Source: Paramecium pentaurelia
Lineage: Eukaryota > Ciliophora > Oligohymenophorea > Peniculida > Parameciidae
Direction: 5' to 3'
Length of the DNA: 64,000 nucleotides
NCBI GenBank assembly: GCA_905183005.1
Contig: CAJJDO010000057.1
Span: forward strand, 403,296-467,295
The notes under the pieces are model-generated. The model had not been told where the DNA came from and did no database searches. It saw only the letters and a list, made by a program, of their open reading frames with translations. This document shows positions 1 to 12,100 of this stretch, piece after piece; positions within the stretch are counted from its first letter, which is position 1, and each line of letters begins with the position of its first letter. The position numbers and the translations under genes are program-made.

Positions 1-602
1 AATTCATTTTTTAAATCTAATAATCTCATAATTGTATTTCAGTGATATAAAATAATAATATATCAATTTTCTAAGCTATTTAATAGGATTTATTAAATCT
101 AATATTGAGTACCCAAAAAAATAACATTAAATTAGTACATATTATACAGTTTTAATTAAAAAATTGTAGTTTATTCAAAATTTATGATAGACTACCACTA
201 TTCTTTTCTTTTAAAGTATTAAACCTTATAATCTTTCCAACAATAAAATAACGTAAAAATTAGATATTTTTAATTATTCATATATTGCAATAATTCTTAA
301 ATATCTCTTATACTATAATAGTGATATATTTACTAATCATAATTAATAAAATAGATTTATAATAATTAAATGCACTAAGATACGTATTATAGCTTTTTAT
401 AGATGAATTTTAATTAAAAAATATTAAATAAATTGAAAGAATTCAATTTCCTAACAGTTTTTTTCAATTTGTAGAAATTTAAAATTAATATATTCATTTT
501 ATATATTAGTATAATTTTTTAAGGAATTCAATAAATTAGTTATAATTTTTTAAGGAATTAAATAAATTAGTATAAATAAAATATTATAAGAAATGAAAAA
601 AA
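1..602. other. AT-rich stretch without a recognised gene
   Basis: I see no open frame of useful length on either strand in the ciliate code. The only structure I can point to is a two-copy 31-bp tandem repeat at 510-570, listed separately. It precedes the 3' end of the minus-strand tRNA gene. Confidence 0.5.
510..570. repeat. 31-bp-period tandem repeat, two copies
   Basis: Positions 510-539 and 541-570 are the same 30-mer apart from one C/A difference. The unit starts TATAATTTTTTAAGGAATT and continues into AATAAATTAG. It lies about 30 bp beyond the 3' side of the tRNA gene. No function is evident; it could be simple local duplication. Confidence 0.7.
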
Positions 603-674
603 AGGACCTACTTGGATTCGAACCAAGGTCTTGAGGGTTAAAGCCTCAGGTACTAACCACTATACGATAGATCC
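603..674 (-). tRNA. tRNA-Gln, anticodon UUA (reads UAA)
   Basis: On the minus strand the sequence folds as a canonical 72-nt tRNA without an intron. The 7-bp acceptor stem is GGATCTA/TAGGTCC (one G-T pair), the D stem is GTAT/GTAC, the anticodon stem is TGAGG/CCTCA around the loop CTTTAAC, and the T arm is CTTGG-TTCGAAT-CCAAG. The loop puts TTA at positions 34-36, so it decodes UAA. The base after the acceptor stem (discriminator) is T. A U discriminator with anticodon UUA is what is known for ciliate glutamine tRNAs that read the reassigned stop codons. The T-loop GGTTCGAATCC also serves as the internal B box for RNA polymerase III. Confidence 0.95.
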
Positions 675-834
675 TATGGATATTGATTAAGCGTCATATT
701 ACTATATTAAACTCTTGATTTTTAGAAATAATTTAGTTTTCTTAACAATTAATTTCATACAATTATAAAAAATGTTTATTAATTAAAAATAAATTCTAAT
801 CTTTTTATAATATGGAAATAATAAATATTATGAC

Positions 835-1242
835 TCATTAAATTTAAAATTTTAGAGACCATTCTCCTTTTTATTATCCCTCCAGGTAGTACCAATTTCC
901 ACTAAATGTCTAAATAGAGTTATCATATTATCCATAATATATTAATACATCACCTCCATGAAGATAAGAATCATCATAAAGTTTTCTTGAAAATGTTTCA
1001 ACTTGATTACTTTTATTAATAGTTATTAAGCCTATCTGATTCCAAGTTCCATATGGATCTTTACCCTTAATATGAAAACTCAACTTTTAGGTGTCTATTG
1101 TGAATGAAACTTTTTCTGTTTCCTAAGGCACCCATTCACCCATGAATTTGTAAGTAAATTAGATATTTTCTTCTTGAAATTTTTAGGCTATACCATTCAA
1201 TTATTAAGTTATTTCATCAGAATTTTTAGTTTCTTTATCCAT
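835..1242 (-). CDS. Hypothetical 135-residue protein
   Basis: One uninterrupted exon from ATG at 1242 to TGA at 835 with six or more in-frame TAA/TAG codons read as Gln. The first 25 residues are hydrophilic and helix-like (MDKETKNSDE...). The rest alternates polar and aromatic residues (GEWVPQE, DPYGTWNQIG, SGNWYYLEG), which suggests a small beta-rich domain. There is no signal peptide and no membrane segment. I do not recognise the family. It is the nearest gene to the tRNA and is transcribed in the same direction. The ATG is the first in frame, and the sequence upstream of it is AT-rich spacer. Confidence 0.75.
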
Positions 1243-1660
1243 ATATAATAGTTTTAATTAAATGATAGGAAATTTTTTTAATAATACAAAATAAGTGATG
1301 AATCATAAAATAAGAAATTTTAATTAAGTTTATAATTATTTGTATTTCCTTAAATATATATTATCAGTATATCTCTATTATTAATTATCTTTAGATATTA
1401 AATAAATAATAAGTTAACAATTTCATTTTAATAATCAATTAAAATTATTATGTGAATGAAATAATTTATATCGAACTAGATACATATTTTATTCAAAATT
1501 GACATTTTTAAAGCATATTTTATACTTTTATAAGATGTAATAAATTGGTTTTATTAATCTCTTAAGATAAATATAAATTCAATTAACAAAAATCCATCTA
1601 TAATGTTAATCGAATAAATAGTAAAAACTCATTAATTTTTATATTATATTATTTCTCAAA
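1243..1660. other. Divergent intergenic spacer
   Basis: A 418-bp AT-rich spacer between a minus-strand and a plus-strand start codon, so it should hold promoters for both. I see no open frame and no motif that stands out from the base composition. Confidence 0.5.
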
Positions 1661-4034
1661 ATGTATTAACAGAACAAAAAATCAAGCTATAGAAATTATC
1701 AAATAAGTAGAGTTAACTCAAAAGTTCATTAGTAAGAGAAATCAACTTCTCCATCTATGCATTCTAGATAATAAATAACTCCAAAGAGAAAATAATAATT
1801 TTCATTACCAAAATTCGATACTACAAATAATTATCTTTAATAACCTGTAACTAGAGAACATATGCTAAAATTCTTAGAATAAATTGTTTTTGCAGTCGAA
1901 AATGTTTAATGTATTTTGTCTCAACCAGAAAGTGTATAAAATTAAATGCCAGAAAATCAAGATTAATAAAAAAATAAATTCAAAATTACCTAAGAATAAT
2001 AAACAGATTAATCTTTTATTTAGTAATAATTACAATCTAAATTTAAATTTGTAAATAAAAAAACATAAACACCTAATAGAACTTAATCATATTATTAAGA
2101 AAGTGAATTAAAATATTTTAAGGCAACTAAATTAAAAACTGAATTTTCAGAAGAAAGTGATACAACAGAAAAACAATCATTTAAATTACCAATTATTTCA
2201 CAATAATCTTCGACAGTAAAATAAAAGATCAGTAAAATATTACCAGATGGAACAAAAAATAGAATCTAATCTTAAGTTATTTAGTATTAATATTTTAAAA
2301 ATCAAAAAGATAATCATAAAATATAATCTTAATGTATTAAAGGATTTCATTAAGAATCTTAATCAAATAAATCTTAAAAACTTAATGAATCTTCTTAGTA
2401 AAATATAATTAAGACAGAGTAATCTGAAAACGAATAGGTTTCAATCACACCTAAATAATCAAAAATAAATCATGATACTGAAACTCAAAAAAAATTAAAT
2501 AATATTCAAATGAAAGATTAGTCTTCTCTTAATTAAACAGCAAAAGTACAAAATGATAAATAAAGTAATTAATTAGAATAATCACATTAATCTATTAAAA
2601 GTAAAACTTCAAATAATCTTGTCAATTAGGATACAAAACAGAATTAAATATTTGATCCTCAATTATCATAAGATAAAAATATTAATAGTTAACCAAACTC
2701 AATTCAATAAGAAGATTCTTAAAATATAGAAATCAAACAGAAAATCAAAAAAAGACCTATTCATTTAAAATAAACAAATTAAATTAATAATGATTCAATT
2801 TAATTTGATAAACATGAATTATCTATTAATTCAAACTAAATAAATAATTCCCTTTTAAAATCCCTTTTATTAAATGATGCTTCTAAGATTTAAGAATAGA
2901 GTCCTTCTGATCAAGTCGATAATTAATAAATTAATAAAGAACAATCCTAGAATAATAATTAAGATGATGAGAATATTGATTTAAATAAAAAATAAAATAC
3001 TTAAGCATAAATTGATTTATCATAGCAGATAATAAAGAATGAAGCTATAACTCATAGAATTTAAGAAATTTAATTACAAAATCCCATAACAGATTAATAG
3101 AATTTATAATTAATTTCTAACAGATAATCCTAAAATCAAAATAAAACTCTTGAAAATGAGGAATTTTATTTTGAACCTGAAGAAGAAAATAAAGTAATTT
3201 CAAAACTCTAACCCAAAACCAATTTACAAGATTAAGAATAATTGATGAATAAAACTAGTTCAACAGTGAAAAGTGTTTATATTCTTAAAAAAGAAGAAAT
3301 TGTAGAAAAAGGAAACTCTGAGATATAATAAGGATTATAAAATTAAGAAAATTTAAATTAAAATGATATATAATAGTTATTATAAATAGAGAATGAAAAT
3401 ACTTAGAATCAATTAAGTAAAAAGAATTCTATAAATGAAACATAAGATTAAAATTAAAAATCTGAGAAAAAAATTACACAAATTACAATAAGAAATGATT
3501 TAGTAAAAAGTCTTTTCTTAGAAAAATAATAAGGAGAAATTAATGAAAAACGAAAAAGTTTACAATAGAGTTAAATTTATGCTAAAAATGAGTAAAATAA
3601 TATACATATATTTAAGTTTAAATAAATAATTAAATTTAGAACCTACCGATTAAATCAAAGAAAATGAAAGTAAAAGGATACAAGATATAAGTCAGATTAA
3701 TTAAACAAAAGAAAATTAAAATATAGGAGAGAATCATTAATTCGTTTTAAATTAATTATAAAGTAATGAAAACGAAAACCAATAAAAAAGACTCGGATAA
3801 GAATCTTTGCATGATTAAAATAATACAATAAATATATCCTAGGATCAATTGAAACAAATTAAATCATCTGAAAATATAGATGGTTATGATTAAGAAAATA
3901 ATCATGATCTATTATAAAAAGATTTAAGTTAAAATAATTCTTAAGGATTAAGTAATAGATCTATGATTTAATCAAAGAAAATTAATTTTCCTAAAGAAAC
4001 ACAAGGAATAGATTCTAATTTGAAAATAATATGA
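1661..4034 (+). CDS. Low-complexity Q/N/S/K-rich protein, 782 residues
   Basis: ATG at 1661, TGA at 4032-4034, with one 25-nt intron at 3592-3616 (GTAAAA...TTTAAG). Removing this intron restores the frame exactly (783 codons). The protein is almost entirely polar: Gln, Asn, Ser, Lys and Glu dominate, with many Gln encoded by TAA. There is no membrane segment and no recognisable domain. Residues about 70-90 (HMLKFLEQIVFAVENVQ) form the only mildly hydrophobic helix. The composition suggests a largely disordered protein, possibly with coiled-coil stretches. It could be a cytoskeletal or granule scaffold, but nothing in the sequence proves that. The 3' splice site ends in AAG rather than the usual TAG. 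Confidence 0.75.
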
Positions 4035-4318
4035 AATTAACTTTGTCAGATAAAATTATTCTATATTTATATTTGTTTGATATTTTTATAAAATTCTTAA
4101 TAATAGTATATTAAACAAAATTAAAATACAAGTTTTCTATTTGTAATTTATATGAATTTAAGTTATTCTATGAATAAGTTTTAATTAGATTGAAATAGTA
4201 AATTATATATGAAATATTAAACTTTTCATTTTTGAAATTTCCATAAAATTACCAAAATTATAAAAATTCATGGTTTTATTGATATATTTATACATACATA
4301 ATTAATTTAATCATCAAA

Positions 4319-4939
4319 TCATTCTGTTTAATAGGTAGTAGAAGAATTGAAGATGAACTTTTGAGATTGTATTGTTTTTAGAGGAGATTAAGAATCACCT
4401 TTTAGTTTTTATGGTAGTGATTGAAATTTTAATCTATCCATAAATATTTAAACTGTATGTTCACTTTTAATAGTTCTTTGACTTATAATTTATTAAGGGC
4501 TATCAATCTAATTCTGTATTTTTTCAATTAATAATTCTCTACGAGATTAGCCTCCTTTAGCATTTAAAATGATATCTGCAATATTTAATTTAGTTTTTAG
4601 AATGTTATCATGAATTTTTAAGTCATTTTTTTGCCATTTCAATCCTAAATAAAGAAAAATGTAAATACGATTTGGTTTTAAGAATTTTGACATACCTCTC
4701 TATGTCAAATAACCTGATTCTATGATCTACTTTTTTTTGAGATACTCTCTTTCTTCTGTTTAGATATATTTTTTCATTTCACTTCTTTTAAAAGAAAGAA
4801 AAGGAATATGGACAAATTAAGCAATAGACTTTCCAGTAACAGGTGTATTTGTTGATTATGGACTTGCAAACATATTTGATGTGCTAGCTGATTTAACATG
4901 AAATTTTAATGATTTTTTCTTAAGACCTATATCCATCAT
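4319..4939 (-). CDS. Hypothetical basic protein, 206 residues
   Basis: A single open frame from ATG at 4939 (a second ATG follows immediately at 4936) to TGA at 4319. It is Lys- and Gln-rich. A central stretch (SKFLKPNRIYIFLYLGLKW) is hydrophobic but short, and is followed by a helical region (AKGGQSRRELLIEKIQ). I recognise no family. It is divergently arranged with the gene starting at 4977, with only 37 bp between the two start codons, so they probably share one short promoter region. Coding status is well supported by length and by Gln usage of TAA/TAG, but the function is unknown. Confidence 0.7.
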
Positions 4940-4976
4940 ATTGAAATAATTATTATATTATAATTAGATTCTTCTA

Positions 4977-5874
4977 ATGAAATCTAATAAATTTAGTTAG
5001 AGTTGTTTTAAAGAAGAAAAATAGAGATGTAAATGCTATAATCATCACTCTAGCTCGAAGTTTAAATGCATCATTATTTTTTGTTTTCTCAGAAGTTCCA
5101 AGACATAGAGTTTCTCAAGCATCAATTATAAAAACAGAAGGCAAGGAAATTTAAAGAAGATTACTTTTTTATCATAAAACAGTGCTTATTGATAATTTGA
5201 TTAGAAACTCTAATAATAAGCAAAAAAATAAAAACTTCAAGGAAAAAATGTTTGAGATTGATTATTCTCGACAAAGAAGATTGAGTTGCACTTGCAATGA
5301 CTGTGGTAAAAGATCAGCAAAGATGAAAAAATTTCATAATGTATATTAGAAGGAAGAACAACCTTCCAAAGAATTCTGGTCAAGTTTAATTATATAATAG
5401 CAATAATAATCATAACTTACTATTTCAACAAAATCATTAAGATCCACTGCCACCCTTCTCTCAATCCCTGATATTAGTCCTAAAAAACAATAATTGAAAA
5501 TAGAGAGTCCAATGTCAAAGAAATATAAAAGAAATCAAAAATTAGTCTCTCCTCCTCCAATTAATTTGAAACCATATCTTTATGAATCCCCTTAAATAAA
5601 AATTACAAATCTCTAAACAGAATAAACATAATTAATACTTAAACCAATATCTTTAAGATCGTCAGCACCAAATTTAGAAATATTTGATTATTCATCTAAA
5701 AATAGAAGTCCAAAAAGGGGCAAATCTAATTAAAATAATAAATTAGATTAATAAATCTAGACTGTTAGAAATCTAAATAAAAGAATGCTTCAAATTTGTT
5801 ATTTGAAACCATTCTCTGGTATCTCAAATCGAAATACTATATTGAATACTTAAAGAAAGGAATAAAAATATTGA
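4977..5874 (+). CDS. Hypothetical protein, about 279-290 residues
   Basis: The gene starts at ATG 4977 and needs a 25-nt intron at 5029-5053 (GTAAAT...TCTAG) to reach the long downstream frame. A second 33-nt intron at 5060-5092 (GTTTAA...CTCAG) is optional: it is a multiple of three and its removal replaces a hydrophobic stretch by a polar one. The frame ends at TGA 5872. The product is basic and Ser/Pro/Gln-rich with short repeated SP motifs. A cysteine cluster CTCNDCGK lies near residue 95-100 and could bind metal, although a full zinc-finger pattern is not visible. There are no membrane segments. I do not recognise the family. Confidence 0.65.
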
Positions 5875-6131
5875 AATTAATATAATTTGATTATAATGTT
5901 TTTTTATTAAAGTTAAATGAATTTTAATTCTAATTTAATATTCTAGAGTGTTCATTATAGAATAAATATGTATTACTATTTCTTCAATTATTATGATAAT
6001 TTTTTAATATATAAAATAAAATAAAAATAACATTTGATTAAATTATTGAATAAAATATATTAAATTTAAATCACTTTTTAAATAAAACACTTATAATTTT
6101 TAAATTAATTAATTCAGAAATTTTGTACACT

Positions 6132-9100
6132 ATGAAGCAAAATCAAAAAAATGAGGAAACTCAAACAAAAATCTACAAATAAAAAATCTAAAACTACATA
6201 AATCATTAAAAAAGAGACCCAAGAATTAAAGATATGACTAATGAAAAGATCCTAACTAAATTGTTATTAGATTCATTGATGATAGAAGATAATCAATAAT
6301 ATAATACAAGAATTTTTGATGTTATCAAAGAATCTATTTGGAGTTATCAAATTAAAAGTAAATCTATCCTATAAAATAGAATAAATTCTTAATAAGATCA
6401 TTAATAAAAATGATAAAATATAATCAATTGTTTCTTCAATGTTATTAATATTAGATGGATATTTTAATTACAATAGTAAGAAAGTCAACTTGATCTACTT
6501 AAAAGTTCCATATGTTTTGAGATATCAAAGTTTTTTTTTATTTCAATCTACAGAAAATTTCAGTGTTTTATTTGAAGTTGGCTTACATAAATAGTATAAT
6601 GATACCAAACAATAAGTAAATCTAAAAATTTATATTAGTATTGTTATTTTGATATCTTTTAAAAAATTACTTTTATAGAAATCTTCTTTTTTTAAAAAGG
6701 TTAAGAAATTACAGATGCTATATAAGAATATTAAATTAATAATTCAAAAGATTTCTATAGAATGGAATTAGACTAAATAGAATGTGTTAGTGTACCATTA
6801 ACAGGAAACGATGCCAAATAGTAAAGCTACTTATTTTAAGTTTAAAATAAAATTTGGCCTGAATCATTATATTTTTAATAAAGTTAGAATATAATTTAAT
6901 GGATTCCTTTAAAATTTAAATAACTTATAGAAAATAAATCGGATCTCTTATTTAAAGGATAGTTTATAAAGAAATCTTATTATGAAAAGTTATCAAATTA
7001 ATTTCATTATGAATAGATTGGAAATTAAAATAAGTATAAATTAATATAATTTGTTGATTTTGAATCTGTAGGCAAAATTTTAGATTTATTGTAAAGATCT
7101 TAATAATTTAAAATAAAACTATCGGATTAAGAAAGATAAATTGTTACTACAAAGAATAATGCATTAGTTATTGGTAGAAGTGGAACAGGAAAAACAACTA
7201 GTACTGTATTAAGAATATTTGCTACAGAAATGTTAGTAAAAGTAAGAAGCAAACTACTTGGTTAAAAAAGAATATAATTTTTGTAAGATTATTAGGGAAA
7301 AGAAGTTTAAATTCATTCTTTATTTTCAACTGCTAATAAGTATTTAGTTTAAGAAGTGGAAAAGTATTATCATAAATTAGAAAAATAAGCTTAAGAAGTT
7401 ATAAATAGTCATAGAGATTCAAAGACTTTTAATTTAGATGAATCATTGTAATTTAAAACATTTAGTAAATTAGTGTTTCAATTAATGAAAGTGTCATATC
7501 AAACTATGAATCTGATATATTAGATTTTGTTTCACTTTAGCCAGAGGAATACTGCCCATATAATCAAAATAGAGGAATTCATTAATTAGACAAACAAATA
7601 TTGAATGAATAATCATTGTAATAAACAAAGTTTCCTGGTTTTTTATCTACAGAATAGCTTCTAATTCTTTTAGATAAAACATCTTTAAATCCATTTTTCT
7701 CAATCGAAAAAATTAATAAATTTAGATTAAAGCACAGTAACAAAATTGGATTCTAAGATTTCAATGGAATAAATCTAGATGAATGGTTTCCTTAAAATAA
7801 AAATGTTTAATCTTAATCCTCTTTTTCAAATGATATTCAACATAAATAAGATATCATTTTACCTGAAGTTGATTTTATGTTATTTTATTTATAATTTTGG
7901 CCTTAGGTTTGTGGAAGAGGAAGAAACAATTTTGATAATACTGCTCTTCCATCATTAATATGGACATAGATATACTCATACATTAAAGGTTCTTAATATT
8001 CATATATTTACCCTGATAGATGTCTTCCTTTTCATTTATATAAAGAAAGAGTTGGAAATTATTTGAGTGAAGCATAGATGATAGAAATTTATGATTGCTT
8101 TTTAAAATATGAGATTTGGAAAGAAAAAGAATAATATATAGATCAATTAGATCTGATTAATTAATTATTAATTAATATAGAATAAAATGAATTAATTCGA
8201 TTTCCTTTTCATTATTCTTATATTGATGAAGTGTAAGATTTACCTTAGGCTATGATTGAACTATTTTGTAAAATAACAGAATAAGGAATAATATTTTGTG
8301 GTGATTCAGCTTAAAGTATTCTGAAGGGAGTAGGATTTAGATTTTCTGATCTATAAACTATTTTTAAAACTTCAAAAAAAATAGGATCTAATTAATTAGA
8401 GAAATTTTAAGTTTATTAATTAACCAAAAATTTTAGATCTCATAATAATATACTTTAATTGGCTAATTGTATAATTATANTACAGAAATGTTAGTAAAAG
8501 TAAGAAGCAAACTACTTGGTTAAAAAAGAATATAATTTTTGTAAGATTATTAGGGAAAAGAAGTTTAAATTCATTCTTTATTTTCAACTGCTAATAAGTA
8601 TTTAGTTTAAGAAGTGGAAAAGTATTATCATAAATTAGAAAAATAAGCTTAAGAAGTTATAAATAGTCATAGAGATTCAAAGACTTTTAATTTAGATGAA
8701 TCATTGTAATTTAAAACATTTAGTAAATTAGTGTTTCAATTAATGAAAGTGTCATATCAAACTATGAATCTGATATATTAGATTTTGTTTCACTTTAGCC
8801 AGAGGAATACTGCCCATATAATCAAAATAGAGGAATTCATTAATTAGACAAACAAATATTGAATGAATAATCATTGTAATAAACAAAGTTTCCTGGTTTT
8901 TTATCTACAGAATAGCTTCTAATTCTTTTAGATAAAACATCTTTAAATCCATTTTTCTCAATCGAAAAAATTAATAAATTTAGATTAAAGCACAGTAACA
9001 AAATTGGATTCTAAGATTTCAATGGAATAAATCTAGATGAATGGTTTCCTTAAAATAAAAATGTTTAATCTTAATCCTCTTTTTCAAATGATATTCAACA

Positions 9101-12100
9101 TAAATAAGATATCATTTTACCTGAAGTTGATTTTATGTTATTTTATTTATAATTTTGGCCTTAGGTTTGTGGAAGAGGAAGAAACAATTTTGATAATACT
9201 GCTCTTCCATCATTAATATGGACATAGATATACTCATACATTAAAGGTTCTTAATATTCATATATTTACCCTGATAGATGTCTTCCTTTTCATTTATATA
9301 AAGAAAGAGTTGGAAATTATTTGAGTGAAGCATAGATGATAGAAATTTATGATTGCTTTTTAAAATATGAGATTTGGAAAGAAAAAGAATAATATATAGA
9401 TCAATTAGATCTGATTAATTAATTATTAATTAATATAGAATAAAATGAATTAATTCGATTTCCTTTTCATTATTCTTATATTGATGAAGTGTAAGATTTA
9501 CCTTAGGCTATGATTGAACTATTTTGTAAAATAACAGAATAAGGAATAATATTTTGTGGTGATTCAGCTTAAAGTATTCTGAAGGGAGTAGGATTTAGAT
9601 TTTCTGATCTATAAACTATTTTTAAAACTTCAAAAAAAATAGGATCTAATTAATTAGAGAAATTTTAAGTTTATTAATTAACCAAAAATTTTAGATCTCA
9701 TAATAATATACTTTAATTGGCTAATTGTATAATTATAATACTTGAACTTTTATTTCCTCATAGTTTAGATCACTTACAAAAAGAAATTTCAAATCTTAAA
9801 GGTCCAAAACCTGTAATTATTTCAAAAGCTGATCCTTCCTTAATTTTTTGTTATTTAAACTAAGATTGTGATGCTGAAGAATAATGTGAAATAGAATTTG
9901 GCTATAATCAAGTTATAATTGTAAAAAGTGAAGAAGCAAAAGAAACTTTACCGTAACATTTTAAAAAAGCGAGAGTACTTACAACGTACCAAACAAAGGG
10001 ATTAGAATTTGATGATGTTATTCTATATAATTGTTTTAGTTCTGACCCCATTCCAGAATAGTAATGGGCCTTTTTATCTTGTCTAGATGTAGATGAATCA
10101 TATATTGATAAGTAAGTTTTTGAAGCATCTATAACATGTATATTTATATTAATATAATAGAATTTGAGGAGTAAAATAGTTAGTGTGATATATAATTAAA
10201 AGAAGATGGAAAGTAAGTTGTTTAAAAAAAAATAACTTTAAATTATAGATATGACAAAAAGAAAACTAATGATTATTCGACTCTTTGTAATGAATTGAAG
10301 ATGTTATATGTTTGTGTAACTAGGGCTAAAAAGAGAGTAATTATTTATGATGATGACCCATCATAGAGGTATCATATAGAAAGAATTCTAAAATAATATT
10401 AGGTTTGTGATTTTATAAGTAATGTTGATTAAATTTATCAAATAACCTAAAAAAATAAGAAAGTTTTTGAAAAGAATTAAAATAAATTACAACAAGAAAT
10501 TCAATAAAGATAGCCAAGAATATTGAATGATGAGGAAAGGTAAATATGGGAAACATAAGGACAATTGATGTTTTAAAAAAAGCTTTATGATGAAGCATAG
10601 AAGTGTTTTTAGAGATGTAAAAATTAAAGAATGGCTAAATTATCTGAAGCGTTTCTATTTGCGGCTAAAGGATCTTAAAAATTAGCTAACTATAAATCAT
10701 ATAAAATTTAATTTAAAAAAAATGGTACTTTAGATCTTAAAAAAAAATTGATGAATTAGAATCATAATTAAAATAAGATTTTCAAATAGCAGCATAAACA
10801 TTTTTAGATCCTTTAATAAATGATTTATAATAAGCAGCAAATTGTTATTACTCTGGTATGATGTATGAAGAGAGCGTTATTTTGTTTTTAAATTTAGAAT
10901 TATATCCATAAGCTGCAAAAAGTGCAAAAAAGTAAAAATAAATTTTGTTAGCAATTCTAATTTATTTTAATTTAGGTGATCATATGAATTTATTAAAATT
11001 ACTTTCAGGAAATAATTAAAATGAGGGTTTCCAATATGGGTTTTTCAAATATGATTTCCTAAAAGAATGTTAAAATAAGGGCCTTTTAAATAAAGATGAA
11101 GTAAAATACTATCTATTAAATTAATTATAAGATTTTTAACAAAATGTTTTCCATTTATTAGTTTAGAAATAAAACAATATTGGCAATAATATAGTAGAAA
11201 AAGATAATTTTATATAAAAAAGTATTTCAAAAAACATTTTAGACTAAGTTCCAATAAAAGACCTTTTTGATAATGAAATAAATAGTATACTTAAATCATA
11301 AATTTATATTAATGATGATTTAGAAGAAATGATTTATGAAGAATTCAACATATTTTGGGAACTTTATTATGAGATAATAGATTAAAAAATGATAATCAAC
11401 ATGCATTCAAAATAAGAAATTTCTAAAATTGTTAATTCAGAATAGTAAATATATAAAAATGAATCATTAAAATAATTTCTTATTGAAGTTTTTGAGTAAT
11501 TAAATTAACATTAGGTAATAATTACTCTTTATCCAGAAAATGAATTATTTTATTAGTATTTTGATCCAAAAAAATATAAACTACAGGAATCTGAAAAAGA
11601 TGATATATAGAATAATAATACATTCTAATTTTATGATTAAATGTCAATTTTATAGCTATTATTTTTAGATAAAATTGAAATATTAAGAAAATCTATTAAA
11701 TCCTTAAATGAAAACTAAAAATTATTATATAAAGAACTTAATGATTTATTGTTAAAAAAGGAAGAACTTTAAGATATTAAAGATGAAAATTTATTCCTTA
11801 TTAAGAATTACTATCTTCTTAACTATTATTTTAAAAACTATAAACAAAATCTTAATAAATAAAATCTGGATAAATATGATCCTCCGAAATATAACACATA
11901 TGAAGAGTATTTAAGAAAATTTGTAAAAATAAATTTTCCTGTTAAATTCAAATTATTTTTTTAATTTCATGTCAAAATTAACAATAATTGTGAATTAAAT
12001 GAAGAAGATATATAAGAGTTATTTAATTTAAAAAATTAGAAGGAATAATTTATGATTATTTTACATTTTTTTCTCTATCATAATAAGAGATTTGAGGAAA

